From positions 1-17,245 of the forward strand of contig CALLPU010000514.1 of assembly GCA_938016235.1 (NCBI GenBank): 17,245 nt of DNA, read 5' to 3'. The notes under the pieces were generated by a model. That model was not told where the DNA came from. It did no database searches and saw only the letters and a list, made by a program, of their open reading frames with translations. The DNA comes from an uncultured Granulosicoccus sp. (GTDB taxonomy: Bacteria; Pseudomonadota; Gammaproteobacteria; Granulosicoccales; Granulosicoccaceae). Position 1 is the first letter of the stretch. Every line of letters begins with the position of its first letter. The translations under genes and the position numbers were made by a program. Shown in pieces: positions 6,561-12,542 of the stretch.

Positions 6561-7973
6561 TTATCGCACTCGAATGTAAAAAGGTTCGGAAATGGCGCTT
6601 TCACCGAAAGGATCGGTAGCTTCTATACGCAAATCCCGCACCCATGTACGTGCGGCGGGGCGACCCGATACGATGCCCGTGTCTTCATCGATGGTGACAC
6701 CGGTGGGTAACTGGCTGCGTCCGACGATCTCATAGGTAAGATCATCACCATCATCGTCTTCGAATTCAGGCGCTACCGGTCGAATGAACCGCCCTAGCAA
6801 GATGATCTGATCAAACACGGTGTCTTCCACATACTCGGGGGCTGAATTTTCCGGAATCACCGGTGCTGCTTCAATATTCAGCGTCACAAGCGCCTCTATT
6901 TCGCGCCCTCCATCGCTGACAATCAACGTGAATGCGTGAGTACCGACGTCATCATCATCGGGAATTCCCGACAGCACACCGGCAGCGCTCAAACGTAATG
7001 TGCCCTCGGATGGCAGCTCATCGTCATCATCGAGTGAGAAAGTCAGATCGACCGACTCCGGGTCTGAAAAATACGCTGCCAGATCTTCTGTGAACAGCTC
7101 ACCTTCCGTTGCTTCCAGCAACGGTATGTCGTCAGTTAACACAGGCGATTGATTTCGGGCAACGATGCGCAACGTAACCTTGGCAGTGGACGTCAGTTCG
7201 CCGTCGGTAACGGCATATTCAAAGCTGTCAAATTGATCGGTCAGGATGTCTTCAAGGCTCGATTCGTAGATGAAAGAACCATCAGCTTCCAACGTCAACT
7301 CAGCAGCGAAAGACGGTGCAACAACCGGCTCAGTCACGATGGACAATTCATTGTCGCTGACATCGATATCATCTTCATCATTGGAGAGCAGGTTATCGTC
7401 GCGGTCGTCAAACACCTCCCGTATACCTTCGCGCACAACAAACGTATCGTCTCTCGCCACCGGAGCTTCGTTGATGGCGATAAAGCAGAAGGTAAACTCG
7501 CGTTTGTTCACAAGCCCCGTGACATCTTCAACGCTAAGATCGTAGCGCATGCCAATGGACGCCTTCAGCTGAGGCGCACGCAGGATAAATTCAGCTACCC
7601 CATCGCTCGTTTCTACCGGCTCAAAGTTCAGCGAGCACGCCTGCGGATCGGTGCATGCTTCCGACAGCACAGGGGCCGCCAGATCAGGCTTGAAACCATC
7701 CTGGGCAGCGCACACCGCCAGGTTGCCCTGCTCCAGTGGCGCATCACTCCAGATGTAGTCTTGTTCGCTCACCGTCGTTGTATCGCGACTGGCTGTTATG
7801 CGTGCTTCCGTGTTTTCCAGAATGGCAATGGAGCCGCCCACCGGGGCATCATCCAGGAACACTTCGGTTTGCGGTACAAACCCCTGGTTTCCGGTGGAAT
7901 CTACCCAGTCACAGGCCACGAGTAGCAAGCACGGCGAAACAATTAGCGGCCATAACCGGAGTCGATTAGTCAC
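6561..7973 (-). CDS. Lipoprotein with tandem cadherin-like/Ig-like domains
   Basis: This is a predicted lipoprotein of 470 residues from the GTG at 7973. The signal peptide ends LLLVAC with the lipidated cysteine at 21, followed by Asp. In E. coli an Asp at this +2 position tends to keep lipoproteins in the inner membrane. An N-terminal region with five further cysteines (about 88-163) precedes three beta-sandwich repeats, each introduced by an Asn-x-x-Pro type linker. The first (about 168-275) has a VCBS/cadherin-like DGSFIYES and FEYAVTDGE. The second (about 276-366) is of dystroglycan/He_PIG type with GVLSGIPDDDDVGTHAF. The third (about 378-470) is similar, with TGIVSGRPA. The acidic runs suggest calcium binding. 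It probably mediates binding or has a structural role; no enzyme motif is seen. It starts 6 bp after the nucleoside hydrolase and ends 6 bp before the amidotransferase. A TTG at 7979 is an alternative start. Confidence 0.85.
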   Translation of the reverse strand: MTNRLRLWPLIVSPCLLLVACDWVDSTGNQGFVPQTEVFLDDAPVGGSIAILENTEARITASRDTTTVSEQDYIWSDAPLEQGNLAVCAAQDGFKPDLAAPVLSEACTDPQACSLNFEPVETSDGVAEFILRAPQLKASIGMRYDLSVEDVTGLVNKREFTFCFIAINEAPVARDDTFVVREGIREVFDDRDDNLLSNDEDDIDVSDNELSIVTEPVVAPSFAAELTLEADGSFIYESSLEDILTDQFDSFEYAVTDGELTSTAKVTLRIVARNQSPVLTDDIPLLEATEGELFTEDLAAYFSDPESVDLTFSLDDDDELPSEGTLRLSAAGVLSGIPDDDDVGTHAFTLIVSDGGREIEALVTLNIEAAPVIPENSAPEYVEDTVFDQIILLGRFIRPVAPEFEDDDGDDLTYEIVGRSQLPTGVTIDEDTGIVSGRPAARTWVRDLRIEATDPFGESAISEPFYIRVR

Positions 7974-7979
7974 AGTCAA

Positions 7980-9011
7980 TTACCTTATGTGGTGATCAAT
8001 GATGATGCTCAGAAAATCCTGCCGCACTCGCTCGGCATCCACGCTCATACAGACGTGAGTGGCCGGCCGGTTCTGCCAGTGTGGTAACGAGTAAGCATAG
8101 CCTTTGCGATCCAGCGCAAGTTGCCCTACAGCGAGCCCATCGGGTATGACCCTTGCCGCACCGGATGCCACAGTGAAGGCGTCGGGCATGACGACATAGG
8201 CCACAGCCGCCGCATCGTGCATGGCGCACTGAGGTTCTGCACCTTGTTCGGAGGCTTCTTTGGCTGCGCCACTACGGGTATAGAAATCCACATAAAACCG
8301 ACTGCTGGACCAGATCAGATCTCCGGTGTTGCGCGCATGATCCTGCAGGCTCTTCAGGTGGCTGTCTCCCAGCATGATGCGGTGCGTAACATCAAGACCC
8401 ACAACGGTCGCTGGCCAGTCAGCAGCGAACAAGGCGTCAGCAGCGTGCGGATCATTCAGAAAATTGGCTTCAGCCACCGGTGATACATTGCCGGGCTCCG
8501 ACACCGTTCCGCCCATGATGACCAGACCAGCCACCAGGGAAGGCAGTTCAGGTTCGCGTCTGAGGGCCTCAGCGATATTCGTCAACGGACCTACAGCCAC
8601 CAGCGTAATCTGTTGAGGCTCCGCCCGAGCCGCCGCGATGATGAAATCGGCTGCGTCAAGTGGCTCCAGACTGGCATGTCTGGCAGTAGCCGTGAGCGGC
8701 GCAGTCTGTGTGGCCGCTGACCCCGGTTGGCTACCCGGATAAACATTGCCCAGTCCATCAGCACCATGCACAAAATCGGCGTGCGGTAACGGTGACTGAA
8801 CGCCGGGAACGGCAGCACCTTTGGCAACGGCCACCGATTGCGCTCCAAGTGTTTCAAGAATGTACTGCGCATTACGAGTGGCGTAATCAATATTGATATT
8901 ACCGAACACGGTGGTCAGGGCAAGCAGCTCAATATCAGGGTGAGCCAGTGCGTAGGCGATGGCCATTGCATCGTCTACACCGGGGTCGGTATCGAGTATT
9001 ACTTTATGCAT
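7980..9011 (-). CDS. Inosine/uridine-preferring nucleoside hydrolase
   Basis: This 343-residue enzyme of the IunH/Rih family hydrolyses the N-glycosidic bond of ribonucleosides to free base and ribose. The family signature DTDPGVDDA is at residues 7-15 and supplies the aspartates (9, 13, 14) that bind the catalytic calcium and activate water. A ribose-binding stretch EANFLNDPHAA is at 181-191, and MHDAAAVAY (264-272) matches the C-terminal His-Asp motif at the active site, so the enzyme should be active. Length is slightly above the usual 310-330 residues. No signal peptide, so it acts in the cytoplasm. It lies 59 bp downstream of ribokinase on the same strand. Together they turn an imported nucleoside into base plus ribose 5-phosphate. 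Purine or pyrimidine preference cannot be told from the sequence. Confidence 0.95.
   Translation of the reverse strand: MHKVILDTDPGVDDAMAIAYALAHPDIELLALTTVFGNINIDYATRNAQYILETLGAQSVAVAKGAAVPGVQSPLPHADFVHGADGLGNVYPGSQPGSAATQTAPLTATARHASLEPLDAADFIIAAARAEPQQITLVAVGPLTNIAEALRREPELPSLVAGLVIMGGTVSEPGNVSPVAEANFLNDPHAADALFAADWPATVVGLDVTHRIMLGDSHLKSLQDHARNTGDLIWSSSRFYVDFYTRSGAAKEASEQGAEPQCAMHDAAAVAYVVMPDAFTVASGAARVIPDGLAVGQLALDRKGYAYSLPHWQNRPATHVCMSVDAERVRQDFLSIIIDHHIR
7983..7986 (-). promoter_or_regulatory. Ribosome binding site deciding the lipoprotein start
   Basis: AAGG on the minus strand lies inside the last codons of the nucleoside hydrolase gene, nine bases before the GTG at 7973 and only three before the TTG at 7979. 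This favours the GTG start and suggests coupled translation. Confidence 0.4.
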
Positions 9012-9070
9012 TTACAGCTCATCGGATTGCGGATCCTAATCATAGTTGACTGACCGCTGAGAATGTTCAG

Positions 9071-9955
9071 CTAATTCAGAAACGCATCGACAGCGGCGGC
9101 ATCGGGAATACTGGGTGTGGCCCCGGCCACCGTGACCGACAACGCTGCGGCGGCACAACCACGACGCAGGCACTCCTGATCATCCAGACCCGATATCATT
9201 GCCGCGAGAAAATACCCAACGAACGTGTCTCCCGCACCAGTGGTGTCAACGACATCAACCGCCGAGGCCTGTTGGCGGAACTGCTCCGCCTGACTGTGCA
9301 ATACAGCGCCTTTGGCACCTAGCGTCAGCACCAATCGGGATTGTGGGTACTTCTCCGCCAGACGATTCAAGAGCTCATCGGGATCGGTGGTGCCAGCCAA
9401 CTGCTCCGCTTCCGTTTCATTGACAATCAACACGGCACATTGTTCCAGCGGCAACGCGGCAACATCAGGCGTCATCGGTGCGGGGTTGAATGCTATGCGC
9501 ATGCCCTTATGGGCGGCGATGTCCATGGCAGTCTGGATGCCGTTGCACTCGTTCTGTATCAGCAACCAGTCGTCAGGAGTGGCTTCCTGCAAGTGCTTTT
9601 CAAGCGCTGTAGCGTCAAAGGATTGATTGGCTCCACCGTGCAGGATGATCGAATTCTCGCCATTGTCATCCACCTGGATAATCGCATGCCCGCTGGGCCC
9701 GGCAACGGATTCCACACCCCGGATATCCACACCTGCGTCACTCATTTGCTTGCTGGCCCACTGATCACCGTCGCCAATGCGTCCTACATGCTGTACGTGA
9801 GTTCCTGCTCTGGCCAGCGCTACGGACTGGTTGGCACCCTTACCGCCCAACACCGTGCTCATTGACCGGCTGGCAAGCGTCTCCCCGGGCTTTACCAGAT
9901 GGGGTACCCGATAGATCATATCGATGTTGATAGAGCCAAAATTGTAAACCGTCAC
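9071..9955 (-). CDS. rbsK: Ribokinase (PfkB family)
   Basis: This 294-residue cytosolic sugar kinase converts ribose and ATP to ribose 5-phosphate. The PfkB N-terminal signature GGKGANQ is at 37-43, following the substrate-binding NID at 10-12. The C-terminal signature DTTGAGDTF is at 237-245, with the catalytic base at Asp243. NETEAEQL (179-186) and GATPSIP (278-284) are ribokinase-like, which favours ribose over adenosine, fructose or other PfkB substrates, although deoxyribose is possible. The start is a GTG with AAGGA eight bases upstream. It is the first gene of the minus-strand run leading to the nucleoside hydrolase and the nucleoside transporter. It stands divergent from the DUF1289 gene across a 203-bp gap that must hold its promoter. 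Confidence 0.93.
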   Translation of the reverse strand: MTVYNFGSINIDMIYRVPHLVKPGETLASRSMSTVLGGKGANQSVALARAGTHVQHVGRIGDGDQWASKQMSDAGVDIRGVESVAGPSGHAIIQVDDNGENSIILHGGANQSFDATALEKHLQEATPDDWLLIQNECNGIQTAMDIAAHKGMRIAFNPAPMTPDVAALPLEQCAVLIVNETEAEQLAGTTDPDELLNRLAEKYPQSRLVLTLGAKGAVLHSQAEQFRQQASAVDVVDTTGAGDTFVGYFLAAMISGLDDQECLRRGCAAAALSVTVAGATPSIPDAAAVDAFLN

Positions 9956-9962
9956 TGAAGTG

Positions 9963-9967
9963 TCCTT
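9963..9967 (-). promoter_or_regulatory. Ribosome binding site of ribokinase (GTG start)
   Basis: AAGGA on the minus strand is eight bases upstream of the GTG at 9955. It supports use of this non-ATG start codon. Confidence 0.55.
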
Positions 9968-9970
9968 TGC

Positions 9971-9981
9971 CTGTTAAACAG
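9971..9981. promoter_or_regulatory. Possible operator palindrome upstream of ribokinase
   Basis: CTGTTAAACAG is a perfect 5+1+5 palindrome 16-26 nt upstream of the ribokinase start. It could be a repressor site for the nucleoside-salvage genes, but no matching regulator gene is visible and the call rests on symmetry alone. The rest of the 203-bp divergent gap shows no convincing -35/-10 pair to my eye. Confidence 0.2.
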
Positions 9982-10158
9982 CCCCGCCGATCAGTGTAAC
10001 AGTGTGATCGAAGGCGACGGAGTCTGAGCAGAAACAGGGCATCGCAGGCGGGCGTTAACCGATACCTCTGCTACCCGCAGAACACGGAATACGGTGTCAT
10101 GACAGTGTTCACAGATAGCGGGTAGTCCCTGCACAGAACATGGCGTAGACTCCACCAC

Positions 10159-10413
10159 ATGCGCCCTGAACTCAACATCGCGTCCCCCTGCCGAGGCATC
10201 TGTCGAATCGACGAACCCACGCAACTGTGTGAGGGTTGCCTGCGCACCATCGATGAAATCACGCGCTGGTCGAGGATGGACAGTGACCAGAAGCTTGCCG
10301 TGCTGACGGCCTGCCTCGATCGTCAGCAGATACCCAGCAAGGCGGAGGCTTCCGACAAATCCGCCAGCATCGCTGATGGGGTACCGGGCAACGCCTCTGA
10401 TGGCTGTGAGTAG
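10159..10413 (+). CDS. DUF1289 family four-cysteine protein
   Basis: This 84-residue cytosolic protein has the DUF1289 pattern: SPCRGICRIDEP, then LCEGCLRTIDEI and W. Cysteines 11, 15, 24 and 27 form two CxxxC/CxxC pairs suited to a zinc or iron-sulfur site. The family is widespread in proteobacteria and its function is unknown to me. The conserved domain ends near residue 53 (LTACLDRQ). The remaining 30 residues are low complexity and lie almost entirely in the 91 bp that overlap the 3' end of the convergent dehalogenase gene. The ATG begins just before the conserved SPC; no strong ribosome binding site is seen. Divergent from ribokinase, apparently monocistronic. Confidence 0.85.
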   Translation: MRPELNIASPCRGICRIDEPTQLCEGCLRTIDEITRWSRMDSDQKLAVLTACLDRQQIPSKAEASDKSASIADGVPGNASDGCE

Positions 10414-11012
10414 CGGTTTACCCACGCAACCTTGAAACCAAAATGGGCAGCGCCGGCAGCGTCCCAGGAATTTGACGAGAAAAAGGCAATGCGCTCCGCT
10501 GGTATGCCCAGCGCATCAACGGCAAGCTGATAAACCCGGGGGTCTGGCTTGTATACCCCTACCGACTCCACAGACAGCTGATGATCGATCGTTGCCTGAA
10601 TACCGGCGTTGTTCACTGCCGCGTCGATCATTGCCGGACTGCCGTTAGTGAGAATCGCTGTGCGCAAGCCCGCCGATTTGATTAGCTGCAGCACGCCAGA
10701 CACCTCCTTGAATGGCGACAGTGTCAGGTAGGCCTGCATCAGGGCCTGCTGCAAGTGACTGTCGTTAATGGCCACTTCGCGGAGGCTCACCGCCAATGCA
10801 TCGGCAGTCAACTGCCAGAAATCGGTGTGACTGCCCATCAGACTGCGCAGCCAGGTGTACTGAAGCTGGCGGGTTCGCCAGGCCAGCGACAGTTGCCCGT
10901 ATCCCGGGCCAATCCGATCGCGCAAACCCTCGACAGCCGAGTTCACGTCAAACAACGTTCCATAGGCATCAAAAACGCAGGCTTCCGTGTTCTCGAATGA
11001 TGCAACACTCAT
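10323..11012 (-). CDS. Type II (S)-2-haloacid dehalogenase, HAD superfamily
   Basis: This 229-residue cytosolic HAD hydrolase has all the landmarks of L-2-haloacid dehalogenases, which hydrolyse 2-haloalkanoic acids to 2-hydroxy acids. The nucleophile motif FDAYGTLFD puts the catalytic Asp at 15 and Thr at 19. Arg46 in AWRTRQ matches the substrate-binding arginine (41 in the Pseudomonas enzyme, from memory). LTNGSP follows at 121-126, Lys155 and Tyr161 in KPDPRVYQLA, and the type-II-specific FSSNSWDAAGA at 178-188. Length matches the family. The start ATG overlaps the stop of the thioesterase gene (ATGA), implying translational coupling. The last 91 bp overlap the convergent DUF1289 gene. A natural substrate other than a haloacid cannot be excluded. 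Confidence 0.92.
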   Translation of the reverse strand: MSVASFENTEACVFDAYGTLFDVNSAVEGLRDRIGPGYGQLSLAWRTRQLQYTWLRSLMGSHTDFWQLTADALAVSLREVAINDSHLQQALMQAYLTLSPFKEVSGVLQLIKSAGLRTAILTNGSPAMIDAAVNNAGIQATIDHQLSVESVGVYKPDPRVYQLAVDALGIPAERIAFFSSNSWDAAGAAHFGFKVAWVNRYSQPSEALPGTPSAMLADLSEASALLGIC

Positions 11013-11524
11013 GACTGCACTCCTCGTTGCTCTGGAGGGGGTATGGAATAGGTGCCCGTAGCGTGGGCTACCACATTAGTGCCGGTATCAGACTCGCTGA
11101 TCAGTGAGACTTCGCCCACCGCCAACCGTTTTCCCAGTTTGAGCATACGTGCATCGGCAATCACGTCGCCCGGTGCGGGACGGCGCAGAAAGTTGATGGA
11201 AAGCTGCGTGGTGACGGCCAGTTCAACCGGCCCGATTCTGGACAGCACGAGTGCATACAGAGCCGCATCCGCCAGCCCCATCATGACAGGCCCGGCAATG
11301 GTGCCACCCGGTCGCAAAAACCGCTCACTGTATACCGCCCTCATGCGTACATGATCGGCGCGAAAGTAATCGACCTGCATACCCATCATTTGAGCAAATG
11401 GCAGCCGTTCATCCATGATGATCTGGAATTCAGACACACTCAAAGCCAGAGCATCAGGTGCAGCTGAAGAATTGTTGGTATCGATAGCCATGATGTCGTC
11501 AGCAGGTTTCGTGTCGTGAGCCAT
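11009..11524 (-). CDS. Hotdog-fold acyl-CoA thioesterase (PaaI-like)
   Basis: This 171-residue cytosolic protein of the PaaI/4HBT thioesterase superfamily would hydrolyse an acyl-CoA to free acid and CoA. The hotdog helix region PGGTIAGPVMMGLADAALY (72-90) carries Asp86 at the usual catalytic position, followed by TTQLSINFLRRPAPGDVIA (105-123), the typical strand and turn. The first 30 or so residues are polar and poorly conserved; an internal ATG at 11491 could be the true start. No clear ribosome binding site supports either. It is the first gene of a two-gene unit with the dehalogenase and is divergent from the crotonase-fold gene, so the three may concern metabolism of an unusual acyl or carboxylic acid. 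Substrate unknown. Confidence 0.87.
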   Translation of the reverse strand: MAHDTKPADDIMAIDTNNSSAAPDALALSVSEFQIIMDERLPFAQMMGMQVDYFRADHVRMRAVYSERFLRPGGTIAGPVMMGLADAALYALVLSRIGPVELAVTTQLSINFLRRPAPGDVIADARMLKLGKRLAVGEVSLISESDTGTNVVAHATGTYSIPPPEQRGVQS

Positions 11525-11558
11525 GAAGCAGTACAGGAGCCTAGCCTTTCATTTAAAC

Positions 11559-11569
11559 GTGCAGTGCAC
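11559..11569. promoter_or_regulatory. 11-bp palindrome in the divergent thioesterase/crotonase gap
   Basis: GTGCAGTGCAC is a perfect 5+1+5 palindrome in the 132-bp gap between the divergent thioesterase and crotonase-fold genes, where an operator controlling both would be expected. Its 9-bp core TGCAGTGCA is identical to that at 2373-2381. No binding protein can be named. Confidence 0.2.
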
Positions 11570-11642
11570 ACTTATCGCCCTACTCTAACACTGCTCACTC
11601 GCGGTAAACTGAAGCTCGCCAGCGCGCCTTCTTTTCAACGCC

Positions 11643-11647
11643 AGGAG
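11643..11647 (+). promoter_or_regulatory. Ribosome binding site deciding the crotonase-fold gene start
   Basis: AGGAG lies nine bases upstream of the ATG at 11657. It fixes the start there rather than at the in-frame GTG at 11516, which would overlap the divergent thioesterase and add 47 residues without family character. Confidence 0.6.
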
Positions 11648-11656
11648 ATCTCCGAC

Positions 11657-12472
11657 ATGGATAACGCGTCCGATGCACCCGAGCTTGCCCCCTTGTTGCT
11701 ACAGGAACTCAGCCAACACGGCGTTCTGACGCTGACCTTGAACCGACCTGAACAATTCAACCCGTTGAGCGAAGCCATGCTCAATGCCCTGCAATCGGCT
11801 CTCGATAGCATTGAGCCACAAACCCGGGTGGTGGTAATCGCCGCAACCGGACGGGCTTTCTGTGCAGGTCATGATCTCAGGGAAATGCGTGCCCATGCCG
11901 ATGAGGCCAGCGGCGGCGAAGCCTGGCAACGAGCTCTGTTCAAGAAGTGCAGTCATTTCATGCAGACTCTGATCAACATCCCGCAGCCTGTCGTTGCGAA
12001 GGTACAGGGCCTGGCGACAGCAGCAGGCTGTCAGTTGGTCGCCAATTGCGACCTGGCGATTGCCGCCGATGATTGCCGGTTCGGGGTTTCCGGCATCAAT
12101 CTGGGCTTGTTCTGCAGCACGCCATCGGTAGCGCTATCGCGCAATCTGTCCAGAAAGCGAGCGTTTCAGATGTTGATGACGGGTCAATTCATCAACGCCG
12201 CGCAGGCTGTTGAGTGGGGCATGCTGAACCAATGCGTGGCGGCAGAGGAACTCGACAGCGCTGTTGACGCTCTGTGCACCGAGATCTGTTCAAAATCCCA
12301 GGTCGCTGTTACCACCGGCAAGAACCTGTTTTATCAGCAGCTCGAAAAACCGCTGGCGGAAGCGTACGAGCTGGCCGGCGCGGCCATGGCCTGCAACATG
12401 ATGTCTGATGATGCCAAAGAAGGCATTGATGCGTTTTTTGACAAACGATCACCCGAATGGAAAAACAGCTGA
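11657..12472 (+). CDS. Enoyl-CoA hydratase/isomerase family protein (ECHDC3-like), catalytic glutamates absent
   Basis: This 271-residue crotonase-fold protein binds acyl-CoA thioesters. The CoA/oxyanion motif FCAGHDL is at 68-74 and the second oxyanion region LATAAGCQL at 119-127. The stretch GINLGLFCSTPSVALSR (146-162) is the hallmark of ECHDC3-type proteins rather than of FadB or EchA. Aligning from memory with rat mitochondrial hydratase, the two catalytic glutamates (144 and 164) fall on Gln126 and Gly146, so simple enoyl-CoA hydration is unlikely. Activity on another acyl-CoA or a non-catalytic role are both open. It is divergent from the thioesterase-dehalogenase pair and convergent with the GGDEF/EAL gene, separated by 70 bp in which I see no good terminator. 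Confidence 0.9.
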   Translation: MDNASDAPELAPLLLQELSQHGVLTLTLNRPEQFNPLSEAMLNALQSALDSIEPQTRVVVIAATGRAFCAGHDLREMRAHADEASGGEAWQRALFKKCSHFMQTLINIPQPVVAKVQGLATAAGCQLVANCDLAIAADDCRFGVSGINLGLFCSTPSVALSRNLSRKRAFQMLMTGQFINAAQAVEWGMLNQCVAAEELDSAVDALCTEICSKSQVAVTTGKNLFYQQLEKPLAEAYELAGAAMACNMMSDDAKEGIDAFFDKRSPEWKNS

Positions 12473-12542
12473 ACTGTCACCTGCCAGCCTGATATCAACC
12501 CTGAGATTCCCCGGTTGAGCGGTTACCAACACACAAGCGTGA

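Noticed and set aside
7149..7925. 258-residue open frame on the plus strand
   Set aside because: It is antisense to the lipoprotein gene, which has a clear lipobox and repeated beta-sandwich domains; the antisense product lacks any domain-like pattern.
9991..10425. 144-residue open frame on the minus strand
   Set aside because: It is antisense to the DUF1289 gene, whose four-cysteine motif is unmistakable; the minus-strand product has no recognisable features.
11516..11656. N-terminal extension of the crotonase-fold gene starting at a GTG at 11516
   Set aside because: It would overlap the divergent thioesterase start, has no family similarity, and a good AGGAG site precedes the ATG at 11657.
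12495..12518. Inverted repeat TCAACC/GGTTGA between the convergent crotonase-fold and GGDEF/EAL genes, as a terminator
   Set aside because: The stem is only 6 bp with a 12-base loop, and no T-run follows on either strand.
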